Below are positions 38,533 through 47,893 of a DNA stretch of 64,000 nt, piece after piece (within the stretch, counting starts at the first letter, position 1; the number at the start of each line of letters is the position of its first letter). Under the pieces are notes generated by a model, which had not been told where the DNA came from, made no database searches, and saw only the letters and a list, made by a program, of their open reading frames with translations. Source of the DNA: Mesorhizobium loti (lineage in GTDB: Bacteria; Pseudomonadota; Alphaproteobacteria; Rhizobiales; Rhizobiaceae); NCBI RefSeq assembly GCF_001510895.1, contig NZ_LPWA01000114.1:16243-80242 (forward strand), given 5' to 3'. The position numbers and the translations under genes were made by a program.

Positions 38533-39770
38533 ATGACCGCCCCCACTATTTCAATAGTCAGTACTCGTGTTCTGTGGTATAGGCGCATGTTCATCGCTGA
38601 AAGATGCCTGATTTCCTTCGCGATGGGCATCTTTGCTCTGCTTCCAGTCTACCTATTGTCGATTGGGCGAGACGAGATCTTTTTTGGCTCGGTCTCAGCA
38701 GCAGGTATGGCGACCGCTATATTAATAGTCTTGATCAGTCCTTCGCTCACCCGGCAGTTTGGCGTGCGAAGGCTTGCACCAATCGGCGGGCTTCTCTATG
38801 CAGCAGGCTGCGCGACCATCCTCGTAAACGAGTTTTCGGGGGTGCGCGCGACACTCCCCTACTTCATGAGCTACATGCTGCAATCGGGCGGGTGGGCGCT
38901 GCACTTCACCGTGGGCTCGATCTGCATTGCCGCGCTCTCAAGCGATGCAGACCGGTCGTCGAGCTTTATGGCCTACTCTGCATTCTCAACGTTAGGGGTA
39001 ACTGGCGGACCTCTGCTAAGCAGCCTCCTTACCCGCTTCACTGGTTTGAGCACGCTGGACATGTTCATTCTTGCGATGCTTGCGGCGACGGCAGGCTCCG
39101 CATTGTCATCGTGGGCAGCGCAGCGTGCGGCGAACATCCGCGACGCCGATATCCCCGACAACGCCTCGCTCGCACGCGATCTCTTCACTCTCCTATTCAG
39201 CAATTCTGCAATGTTTTTTTACTAGTACTGCTGTCGGCAAGCATTTACACCACGTTGATAAACTTCCAAGCTCCATTTGCGAACAATTCCGGCCTTCGGT
39301 ATGAAATATTCTTTGGCGCTTGGGCGATAGGAGCGGTCGGCTCCAGATTTGCAATTGGTCCGCGCTTGAGCCGCGGCGCGGCCGACCGGATCTTGCCGCT
39401 ACTCCTGGGCGGGATGGTTATTTCACTTCTCGGTTTCCACTACTCCCCGGGCCGTCCTGTTATTTACGCGATGGGATCACTGGCGACCGGCATAACCTAC
39501 GGGCTATCGTATCCCCTGATGCAGGCAGAGGCTGTCCGCGTGACTGCGCCGCAGTCCCGAACCTTAGTGCAGATCATCTTCAGTCTTTCCTATTTCCTTG
39601 GCCTGTATTTCTTCCCTTTCGCCGCCGGCATCGTCTCAGTCCACCTAGGGTACGATACGCTGACGTTGTTAATTGCCGGCTTGGCTCTACTGCAAACGGC
39701 TATTGCTCTGCTTGGCTATCGCATGACCCGACGCAATACGGCTTCGACGGTGGCCTGCAACAAAGGCTAA
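38533..39770 (+). pseudogene. MFS exporter of the hydrazine-type cluster, frameshifted at a T7 tract (about 412 aa if repaired)
   Basis: Twelve-helix major facilitator. The first frame (38533-39225) carries helices 1-6 (CLISFAMGIFALLPVYLLS, GGPLLSSLLTRF) and stops just after ATGTTTTTTTAC. The second frame continues LVLLSASIYTTLINFQAPF to VACNKG at 39770 with helices 7-12. The frames meet at seven T's (39214-39220); eight would give one protein. That could be a sequencing or replication slip, or transcriptional slippage. It is the first gene of the cluster, ending 6 bp before the next, and probably exports the product (inference). Confidence 0.82.
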
Positions 39771-39776
39771 AGCACC

Positions 39777-41054
39777 ATGTGCGGGAGGTCCCACGTCGTC
39801 ATCGGAGCCGGGCCAGTCGGCCGGGCGGTGGCCCTGCAACTTGCGGGCCAGCCGGACTCGTTGGTTCTGATGATTGACAGGAGCCATTCTGTGCTTGCTG
39901 CGGCGCAAGGGCTTCTGGGCGACCTCAAAAACATCCGTTTCGACGTGTCATTGGGTCCATGCGCTCTCTCAATTCAAGCGCGATCGCTGATCATGGCGAC
40001 GTCTTGGAATGACTGCCGAAATCTGGTCGGCAAACTCGCGCACCAAATGCACGAGGCAGGTCTACATACCCCTATTATTTGCGTCGGCAGGCCGGACCCC
40101 GAGGATCCTGACATTGCCCGGATGCCGCCTAACGGTGCGCCGGTGGTCTTGGGAGCGGGTCTCGAACCAGGACTGGTTGAATCGTTAATCTCGCTGGCAG
40201 CAGCTGAACTAGACGGCTTAGAGAGCATCGTAACTCATTGCGGAGGAATTCCCAAAATTCCGGAACCTCCGCTGAACTATGCTCTCGCCTTTGGACGCCG
40301 GCTGCCCATAGAGCAGAGACCTGCGTTGGCTCGAGTCAATGGCCGAGCCGTAACACGAAATCGATTCGAAAGCGTATCTTCGCTGTTCGTAGAGGGTGTC
40401 GGACTTCTTGAGTCATACGATGACGCAATGGTTTCCTCGACTGCCGCAAGCACTCATCTTAGCATTCCGACCCTCCGACAATTGACCGTGCGATGGCCGG
40501 GCTTCGCGGATGGCGTTCGGATGTTGCATCGCCTCGGGCTGCTGTCGGAGGAGGAGATCGAGATCGGGAGCGCGCGCCTGCGGGTCAAGGACGTCACGGA
40601 AGCGCTTTTAACTCGCCGGAGCCCAAAGGAACATGGCGACCAGGTCATCCTTGATGTGGCCATTGAGGATCGCCATGGCAAACTTGGCCGCTGGACGTGC
40701 ATACTTCGCTCCGCACTTCAGGAACGAGGCTTCTCAAGCATGGCTATCGCGACCGCGGTTCCAGTGGCCGCAGCCGTGGAATGCGTCACGCGCAGACAGT
40801 TGCGGGGTGCCATACACCCCGGTGAAGCCACTCTCGCCGAAGTCGCCTCGATGGCCCTCAAGAAAATGAGGGGAAGCCGGATGGCTGCCTTAGCCGAGCG
40901 CGCAACTGGACTGTTGGAAACAAGCACGATTTTTGGAACCGGTCATGCAAAGACGGAAAACACTGCTCGTGGGCAGCGGACCAGCAAACCTTGCACTGCT
41001 GACGTGCCTGAAAGAATGGCGTTCGCCAGTTCTGGACTCGCTGAAAGTCCTTGA
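39777..41054 (+). CDS. Saccharopine dehydrogenase-like protein (425 aa)
   Basis: NAD(P)-binding Rossmann fold at the N-terminus (VVIGAGPVGRAVALQL, residues 7-22) and a C-terminal saccharopine-dehydrogenase-type domain (LGAGLEPGLVESLISLAAAEL, HCGGIPKIPEPPLNY). True saccharopine dehydrogenases oxidatively split an N6-alkylated lysine. In this cluster the likely substrate is an N6-(carboxyalkylamino)lysine made by the next two enzymes, which would release a hydrazino acid plus allysine (inference). The last 110 bases overlap the N-hydroxylase gene, more than usual, so the C-terminus may be slightly misread. Confidence 0.82.
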   Translation: MCGRSHVVIGAGPVGRAVALQLAGQPDSLVLMIDRSHSVLAAAQGLLGDLKNIRFDVSLGPCALSIQARSLIMATSWNDCRNLVGKLAHQMHEAGLHTPIICVGRPDPEDPDIARMPPNGAPVVLGAGLEPGLVESLISLAAAELDGLESIVTHCGGIPKIPEPPLNYALAFGRRLPIEQRPALARVNGRAVTRNRFESVSSLFVEGVGLLESYDDAMVSSTAASTHLSIPTLRQLTVRWPGFADGVRMLHRLGLLSEEEIEIGSARLRVKDVTEALLTRRSPKEHGDQVILDVAIEDRHGKLGRWTCILRSALQERGFSSMAIATAVPVAAAVECVTRRQLRGAIHPGEATLAEVASMALKKMRGSRMAALAERATGLLETSTIFGTGHAKTENTARGQRTSKPCTADVPERMAFASSGLAESP

Positions 41055-42333
41055 GCGCCGCGACAGTGCAGAATGGCACCCAGGCATTGCTTTCGACGAT
41101 TCAAGGCTCCAAGTGTCCCTATTCAAGGACCTGGCGTTCCTGAGAAATCCGGCAAGCCCATTCACTTTCTTCTCATTCCTCCACGACAGGGACCTTCTCT
41201 ATCACTTTATTCATACGAACGACCTATATCCTTCAAGGAAGCTGTTCTCCGACTATCTGGTCTGGGTAAGCCGGTTTTTTGCGAATAAGATTTGTTTCGG
41301 CAAGGAAGCAGTGGAGGTCAGGTCCCGCGAGAAGCCGTCAGGAACCCAAACCCTTGTCGTCACGGTCCGGGATGTGTCGAGCGGGGACGTTTCGGAAACC
41401 GAAGCTGACGACGTGGTCGTGAGCCTTGGGCATGAACCATACCTTCCCGAAGAACTGGCCGTCGATCCCGGCCGCGTGGTGCATTCAAACTTCTTCCTGT
41501 CCCATGCGAACCAGGGAATGATCAACGCGAACGCTCGCGTTGCAGTCGTCGGGTCCGGGCAGAGCGCCGGCGAGATAGTCAAATTCCTGCTTCAACATCG
41601 GGAAGTATCGGAAGTTGTCGTCGTTGGCCGGCGGCACCTCTTTGAACAGACGGATGACAACCCGTTTGTAAATGACTTCTACACCTATCCGCACTCGCTA
41701 AAGTTCGCGAAGCTGCCACCCGAAGATCGCAATAGGTTTCTTACCGACACGAGGAACACGAACTTCTCCACCGTCACCAAGGACGTGCTCAAATGCATCT
41801 ATGATCTTCGCTTCGAAGACCAAATTTGTGGACGCGACAGGCTCAGGCTGTTGCCGTATACGGAAATCACGGCGGCCAGGCGCGTTGAGAATAGCCTTCG
41901 TCTTCACCTTCGCGGAATCGGAAGCCGGCAAGACCTGACAACGCTTGAGGTCGACCTTCTGGTTTGCGCGACGGGCTTTTCAAACCGTCGCCATTTATCC
42001 TTCCTTCAACCGCTGCAACCGCGCATCGAAGACGCCGGTCTCGTTATCGACGAGTCATTCGAAGTGGGACTCGTTCAGACGGCAGAATTGCGCCGCTCCG
42101 GTCCGCGACCTCGCGTTTTCCTCATGAACCACTCTTTTGGCCTTCGGGGCCCAACGGAGCACACGCTCGGCGGTCTGGCCGAGCGGGCGGCGGTCGTGGC
42201 GAAGGCGCTTCAAGACGGGCACGTGCTTTCGCCCCCTTCAGGATCGCCCAGAATCTCGCCAGCTAAATGGCCAACCCGAAATTCGAGAGTGGAACGAAAT
42301 GATGTTTTCGCAAATAATAGATCTCAAAAATGA
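40945..42333 (+). CDS. L-lysine/L-ornithine N-monooxygenase (462 aa)
   Basis: FAD/NADPH-dependent amino-acid N-hydroxylase of the IucD/PvdA/SidA family, known from siderophore and hydrazine pathways. FAD motif LLVGSGPANLALL near the N-terminus, family block FKDLAFLRNPASPFTFFSFL, NADPH motif VAVVGSGQSAGEI, and the C-terminal LLVCATGFSNR. Whether lysine or ornithine is used cannot be decided by eye; the cupin-MetRS partner points to lysine. An in-frame TTG lies 12 bases upstream of the ATG. No siderophore synthetase is adjacent. The gene end overlaps the next start by 35 bp. Confidence 0.88.
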   Translation: MQRRKTLLVGSGPANLALLTCLKEWRSPVLDSLKVLERRDSAEWHPGIAFDDSRLQVSLFKDLAFLRNPASPFTFFSFLHDRDLLYHFIHTNDLYPSRKLFSDYLVWVSRFFANKICFGKEAVEVRSREKPSGTQTLVVTVRDVSSGDVSETEADDVVVSLGHEPYLPEELAVDPGRVVHSNFFLSHANQGMINANARVAVVGSGQSAGEIVKFLLQHREVSEVVVVGRRHLFEQTDDNPFVNDFYTYPHSLKFAKLPPEDRNRFLTDTRNTNFSTVTKDVLKCIYDLRFEDQICGRDRLRLLPYTEITAARRVENSLRLHLRGIGSRQDLTTLEVDLLVCATGFSNRRHLSFLQPLQPRIEDAGLVIDESFEVGLVQTAELRRSGPRPRVFLMNHSFGLRGPTEHTLGGLAERAAVVAKALQDGHVLSPPSGSPRISPAKWPTRNSRVERNDVFANNRSQK

Positions 42334-44297
42334 AACACGTGCGGTCCCTATCTCGATTGATGGCGGCATCGTCAGGCATGATCCCTTCCCAGAAGGGAGT
42401 AACGTTTCGGTACGTCTGTTGAAGTTCAGTCCAGGCGCGACCACTTGCCGTCACAACCACGGGGAAGTCGAATTTTGGACAGTGATCTCTGGCGGCGTTC
42501 GAATTCACCTGGATGAAAAGACCTTCCTGCTGCTTGGCGGAGAGAGCATTAGGATTGACCCGCTGCGCAGGCACAAGATTGAGGCTTTGGACAGCGGTGC
42601 GGTCATGCAGACTGTGTGGTGGCACAGCCGCACAGCGTTCGAAGAGGCGATTTCCACGGAGGAAGCGACAGCAAAGGACAGACCGCTGTTGCTGGTCCCC
42701 GCCATGCTTACCCCGAATGGGCATATGCACGTGGGTCATGCCTCAGGACCATTCCTCCACGCGGATGTGTTGCGCCGAATTGCCGAGACAGGCGGCCGAG
42801 AGGTCTTCGTGCTGCAGGGCACACACGGTCACCTGGAGCACATTGCAGTTGCGGCCGACGCCGCAGGACTGGAATACTACCAGCTCGCCGAGAAAAACAC
42901 GGCTGCTTTCCAGGAGGCTCTGGATCGGCTCAATGCAGTCCCGGATATTTTCCTTGGGACAGAGCCAGACCGTCGCGGCAAGGCGGTCGTTCTCGAGGTG
43001 TTCAAGCGACTTTGTAGCAAGGGCCTGATCGCTGAAAGAGAGCATTTGGTCCCATATGACGTCGAAAGCGGGCGCTTCAGGGTCGAAGCCTTCGTCCACG
43101 GCAAATGCCCTTATTGTGGCGGCTATGCTTCCGGCCACGAATGCGAGGATTGCGGCGCCCTGGTCCTCGATGCCGAGCTTCAGGATCCGGTTGATCTCAA
43201 GGGGCGTTCCCTGGAACGTCGCCCCCTGAAGCGCCTTTTCCTGAACCTCGCTCCGATGCATGACGCGCTCGAATCCTTCGCCTCGCGGTCCTTCCTGCCC
43301 ATTTACGCCAAGCACTACATCGAATCCTGGCTGTGCCGGGGGCTTCCGGAAGTCTGCATCTCTAACCCAAAGCGAGAGGATTCCGGATTCCAATCCCGGG
43401 ATTGAGTGTCAGCGGTTCAACATCACCATCGAACACGTGCCTCGGCACCTGCTTGCCTTAGAAATGATAAGGGAAAAGAGCGGATGCCCTGCCTTGTGGT
43501 ACCAAATTCCGCGGGACGAGATGCCGGAGCTGAACATTCTTTTCGGGGCGGACAACGCCTTCGGACGCCTGTTGGTCATTCCCGGCGTACTTTCGGCGCT
43601 TGATCTGCATGAGATGCTCCCTCGACGGATTTTCGTAAATCAGATGCTCACTCTCGATGGGAACAAGTTCTCAACATCACGAAATCACGCAATCTGGGTG
43701 AACGATATCACTGCAAAAGAAACCGGCGAGCCGCTGCGCTTCTACTTGTGTCGCCGCCGCCCGGAAGGTTCTGTCGAGGACTTCTCCCTGAGTTCTTATG
43801 AGAGCTGGAAACGGAATTTCTGGGATGGACGGTTGTTAAGATCGACCGGGAAGGCTAACCAGGTCATCGGGCGGATCGCAACAGACGAGCTCCCATGTCC
43901 TGGCCAGTGGTCAGCCACCGACATTGCGTTCCTGGCGGAGTGCAGACGCTTCAACGCAGAAGTGCGGGCGCGCTCCGAAGCGGATTACCCGGACGTGCGT
44001 CAGCTGACACGTGCAATCGAGGCGTTCGTCGACGCAATCGAGCGCTATTCATGTTCAGTGCTGCACGTTCCAGCTGGGGCGAAGGAAAACGAGGCGCTTG
44101 ACCGGACCGCGGCCCGCGCGGTGACCTTCGCGCTTGTCGGACTCTGTGTCGCGACCTACCCGGTCGCACCTGATTTCGCCGTCGGCATCGCAGGAAGTCT
44201 TGGGCTGGGGGTTCCCAAGCTCAGCTGGTTGGACCGCGACTGGATGGCCGAGCCAGTGCGTCTGCCTGAAAGCATTGGCGCCAGAGGCGGTGAATAG
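42299..44297 (+). pseudogene. Cupin-MetRS fusion, hydrazine synthetase-like, frameshifted (about 665 aa if repaired)
   Basis: The N-terminal cupin (residues about 35-110) has the metal motif G-x5-HNH-x3-E (H52, H54, E58) and a second His at about 92. It is followed by a methionyl-tRNA-synthetase-like domain: HIGH-type GHMHVGH at about 141-147, a zinc knuckle CPYCGGYASGHECEDCG, and, in the second frame, NKFSTSR in place of KMSKS. This architecture is that of Spb40/Tri28-type enzymes, which join N6-hydroxylysine to an amino acid through an N-N bond. The frame changes near 43380-43400 (one extra base); after it ECQRFNITIEHVPRHLLA runs to 44297. Function depends on that frameshift. Confidence 0.85.
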
Positions 44298-44696
44298 CGG
44301 ATCAAAAGATTTCGGGGGCACACCGCAGCCACTTTTCGAGGATCAGCGCCGGGGAGGCGGCAAGCGAGGAAGTGCGTCGCGGACTCGTCCGAAACGGACG
44401 CTGATGCCGGTCGGGCCCTATCGCGCAGGGGGCGACATGCCTTTTAGGGAGATCCCAAAATTGTCCTTCGCTGGCGTAGCACCCCGGCGCAGTCTTGAAG
44501 CGCCCGCCGGCAGCCCGGTTGTTGTGCAAGCCATAGATCTCCTCAAAGGGGAGCGCTCCATAAGCCCAATCGAGCACGGCGAGCACGCGCCATTGCACCT
44601 TGCACGTTCCCCAGCCGGGCTGGAAGCCGAAGCGCACGGTGCCGTCCAAGTTCCGCCAGTGTCTCGCTGGAGGGCAAGCAAGTGGACAACCGACGC
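44298..44696. other. Unassigned gap with a 132-codon minus-strand frame
   Basis: A minus-strand frame (44302-44700) encodes LAVLDWAYGALPFEEIYGL and other unremarkable sequence. It overlaps the nodM end and has no recognisable domain or Shine-Dalgarno, so it is left uncalled. Confidence 0.4.
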
Positions 44697-46520
44697 TCAC
44701 TCTACGGTCACGGACTTCGCGAGATTGCGCGGTTGATCGACGTCGGTACCCATGAAGACGGCCGTGAAGTAAGCGAGCATTTGAAGTGGCAGCGCGTAGA
44801 CTATCGGCGCGATGAGGTCGGGCGTGTCAGGTAGCACAATCGTCTCGAAAGCCTTCACAGAAGCCTGTGCTGCACCCTTTCCGTCTGTGATCAGGATAAT
44901 CTTGCCGCCACGGGCCGCGACTTCCTGCATATTCGACACGGTCTTCTCGAACACCCGGTTATGCGGGGCAATCACGATTACTGGCATTGTCTCGTCGATT
45001 AGCGCGATCGGACCGTGCTTCAATTCACCCGCCGCATAACCCTCAGCGTGAATATAGGAAACTTCCTTCAGCTTCAGCGCACCTTCCATTGCGAGCGGAT
45101 AGTTGGTATCGCGCCCGAGATAAAGGACATGGCGGACGTGGGCGAGCTCGTGCGCCACTTTTTCGATGCGGCGCTGAAGCTCCAGCGCCTGGCTTGCGAG
45201 GCGCGGCGCATCGCACAGCTGCCTTATCAGTGCTTTTTCTTCCTCGCGCGAGATAGTGCCGCGAGCGACAGCAGCACGAGCGGCGAGCGAAGCGATTACC
45301 GCGAGCTGGCAGGTAAAAGCTTTGGTCGAGGCAACGCCGATCTCCGGGCCGGCAAACGTTGGAAAGACGACGTCCGACTCTCGTGCCATCGTCGATTCCC
45401 GCACATTGACGACGGAGGCGACCGAAATGCCCGCGTTGCGGCAGTAGCGCAGGGAAGCGAGCGTGTCGGCCGTTTCGCCGGACTGCGAAACAAAGAGCGC
45501 GGCGGCGCCCTTCGCGAGAGGGATGTCGCGGTAGCGGAATTCGGAAGCGATATCGATGTCGACCGGCAGCCGCGCGAGCCGCTCGAACCAGTATTTGCCA
45601 ATCAAGCCTGCGAGATAGGCAGTGCCACAAGCGGAAATAGTCAAGCGGTCGAGCTTGGCGAAGTCGAACGGCATGTCGAGCGGGCGCCAACTCCCGCCGG
45701 CAAAGTCAAGGTAGTGCGCGAGTGTATGGGAGATGACCTCCGGTTGCTCATGGATCTCCTTCTCCATGAAGTGCCGATGGCTACCCTTATCGACGAGAAG
45801 ACTCGTGCCGATCGACTGCTGCCGTTGCCGTTCGACCGGGTTACCATCGAGATCGAAGATCTGCGCCTGATTTCGGCGCAGGATGGCCCAATCGCCATCC
45901 TCGAGATAGGTGATCGAATCGGTGAATGGTGCCAGGACGATCGCGTCCGACCCGAGGAACATTTCCCCTTTTCCGTGGCCGACGGCGAGCGGCGGACCGC
46001 TGCGCGCGCCAACGATGAGGTCCTCGTCGCAGCGGAACATGATGGCGAGTGCGAAGGCGCCTTCCAGCCGCTTGATTGCCGTGTGGGCCGCCTCGGGTGG
46101 GGCAGCACCGCGCTTTATCTCACGCGACACCAAATGTGCGACCACCTCCGTATCGGTTTCCGAGCAAAATTCGTAGCCGTCGCGAATGAGTTCGTTACGC
46201 AGTTCGGCGAAATTCTCGATGATGCCGTTGTGGACGATGGCGACGTCGTCTGAAAAATGCGGATGGGCGTTGGTTTCGTTCGGCGCTCCATGCGTTGCCC
46301 AGCGTGTGTGGCCGATTCCTATCTTGCCGTCCAACGGCTCCGCCTGGAGGCGCCTCTCCAGATTAACGAGCTTGCCTTCCGCTCGGCGGCGCACCAGCAG
46401 GCCAGATTCGATCGTGGCCACGCCGGCCGAATCATAGCCGCGGTATTCCAGTCTCCTCAAAGCATCTGCGATAAGCGGCGCAACTGGAGCTTGCCCAATT
46501 ATTCCAACGATCCCACACAT
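44697..46520 (-). CDS. nodM: Glucosamine-6-phosphate synthase NodM (607 aa)
   Basis: Makes glucosamine-6-phosphate from fructose-6-phosphate and glutamine, supplying UDP-GlcNAc for the chitin backbone of Nod factors. N-terminal nucleophile Cys2 in MCGIVGIIGQAP, glutaminase block GHTRWATHG, then two SIS domains (SQSGETADT, STKAFTCQLAV) and the C-terminal LAKSVTVE. Its position at the end of the nod gene string marks it as NodM rather than housekeeping GlmS. Confidence 0.9.
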   Translation of the reverse strand: MCGIVGIIGQAPVAPLIADALRRLEYRGYDSAGVATIESGLLVRRRAEGKLVNLERRLQAEPLDGKIGIGHTRWATHGAPNETNAHPHFSDDVAIVHNGIIENFAELRNELIRDGYEFCSETDTEVVAHLVSREIKRGAAPPEAAHTAIKRLEGAFALAIMFRCDEDLIVGARSGPPLAVGHGKGEMFLGSDAIVLAPFTDSITYLEDGDWAILRRNQAQIFDLDGNPVERQRQQSIGTSLLVDKGSHRHFMEKEIHEQPEVISHTLAHYLDFAGGSWRPLDMPFDFAKLDRLTISACGTAYLAGLIGKYWFERLARLPVDIDIASEFRYRDIPLAKGAAALFVSQSGETADTLASLRYCRNAGISVASVVNVRESTMARESDVVFPTFAGPEIGVASTKAFTCQLAVIASLAARAAVARGTISREEEKALIRQLCDAPRLASQALELQRRIEKVAHELAHVRHVLYLGRDTNYPLAMEGALKLKEVSYIHAEGYAAGELKHGPIALIDETMPVIVIAPHNRVFEKTVSNMQEVAARGGKIILITDGKGAAQASVKAFETIVLPDTPDLIAPIVYALPLQMLAYFTAVFMGTDVDQPRNLAKSVTVE

Positions 46521-46684
46521 TTGGTTCAGGTCTCTCGCTTCACTGAAAAGGAACGACTAGGAGACAGGCGCAGTACTGAGGAGAAGCCTCGAAGATAGCT
46601 TCGCCGGCCCGGTCATGGATGAAGACATAGGCAGATATCGCCCATGGTGATAACGATGCGCAACCGGGCCAGGCCGACGGATCA

Positions 46685-46935
46685 TTACTCGTTAGCTGCA
46701 ATCAACGGGCGCGTCGCATCGACGATGTCACCGACATTGCTGAGCTTGTTCCAAGCCTCGGCTGTGTCCAGCACGATTTCGATGCCGTAGGCCTCCTCGA
46801 TATCTAACATGATCTCGGATAATTCGAGCGAATGGATGCCAGATCTCCGAGCTGGGTCGCGACGGCAATTTCGTTCTCGGTGTCCGCGTGAGCTTTTGTT
46901 TTTTCGATAGTTTCGGTTGTCAGCTGATCGCCCAC
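46685..46935 (-). pseudogene. nodF: Acyl carrier protein NodF, copy 1, frameshifted (83 aa if repaired)
   Basis: Specialised acyl carrier protein for the host-specific fatty acid of Nod factors. Repaired, it starts GDQLTTETIEKTKA and continues GIHSLELSEIMLDIEEAYG with the phosphopantetheine Ser, then AEAWNKLSNVGDIVDA, closely like NodF. The frames join near 46839, where GATCTGGCATCC lacks one G. The start is a GTG at 46935 inside the nodH end, suggesting translational coupling. If the frameshift is real the protein is lost. Confidence 0.75.
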
Positions 46936-47687
46936 TGCCCTTCCCCCTCGCCGACGTCAAAGAATCTCGCGTAAGGTCCGTGCGCGAAGTGGCGGCGCAA
47001 CTCATGAAAATTCTCGATCGTTTGCTCTAGCGGTCGCGTTTCCTGGCGCTGAAGGGCCGCCGTACCGGAAAGTGGAAGCGCCGGAACGCCCAGGAAATCC
47101 CAAATCGCTGCTAAGCATGTGGCAGGTTCGCGCAGAAGGCACTCGTACTCGATCTTAAGCATATTGCTCTTCGCGAAGGAGTATGCGACCCGAGCGTGGA
47201 AATCGTCAGCAGCCTTGAAGTATGTCTCGCAGTCGGCGGTCGATAATCTAACTTGCGGCGGCGGAGCATCATTGTCCGACCGGAACTTCAGCCATTGGCG
47301 CGTTTGCCTCGCCTGTACCAGCGACCGCAGCGATTCCAAGGTATTTTCGCGAACCACGAGAATGACTTTGAGGGCCGGCCAGCGTGTCAGCTCGGCAAAA
47401 AAACCCGGACGATCATGGAATTGAGGTTCATTGACCTTGCAGCCGACGTGCGTCACCTTTTTGTCGCTCTGCGCGGGACAGCGCAAGTAGGCAAGCTCAA
47501 GCAGCTCTTGATCGCTGCGAAGCAGACGATGCTTATCAGGCCAAGTCGTTGCATATGGATTGAGCAGCTCACCGTTGCTCAATACATTCGGATGCGCGTT
47601 CAGCAATTCTTCCAGGTAGTGCGTCCCAGTTCTTGGCATGGCCAGGATCACAAATGGCGCAGGCGGGGGTATGTGGCGATCAGTCAT
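46920..47687 (-). CDS. nodH: Nod-factor sulfotransferase NodH (255 aa)
   Basis: Transfers sulfate from PAPS to the reducing-end sugar of Nod factors. The 5'-phosphosulfate loop AMPRTGTHYLEELL and the long match DKKVTHVGCKVNEPQF with RQTRQWLKF and RQETRPL are NodH-specific. The ATG at 47687 fits the known N-terminus (MTDRHIPPPAPF); seven upstream codons are excluded. nodP/nodQ (PAPS synthesis) are not in the window. Confidence 0.95.
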   Translation of the reverse strand: MTDRHIPPPAPFVILAMPRTGTHYLEELLNAHPNVLSNGELLNPYATTWPDKHRLLRSDQELLELAYLRCPAQSDKKVTHVGCKVNEPQFHDRPGFFAELTRWPALKVILVVRENTLESLRSLVQARQTRQWLKFRSDNDAPPPQVRLSTADCETYFKAADDFHARVAYSFAKSNMLKIEYECLLREPATCLAAIWDFLGVPALPLSGTAALQRQETRPLEQTIENFHELRRHFAHGPYARFFDVGEGEGQWAIS

Positions 47688-47893
47688 TGCAGTGTTCCTA
47701 ACCAGCATTAGTCGCGGCAGTTCGGGTGGCGCTCCGGACGAGAAGCCTGACTGCTATCTTCAACACTGGCTCGCTCAAGGAACGCAACCGGTCGGATTAA
47801 GCTCGCACTCAAGCAAATCGTACAATCGAAGGATAGCACCACGGTCTGCGCTGACAGGGGCGAGTGCCAAGCCTCGGCACCGACGCAGCAGCG

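Noticed and set aside
44302..44700. 132-codon minus-strand frame between the cupin-MetRS gene and nodM
   Set aside because: Overlaps the nodM 3' end, no motif, no Shine-Dalgarno.
45015..46253. 412-codon plus-strand frame
   Set aside because: Antisense to nodM, no motif.
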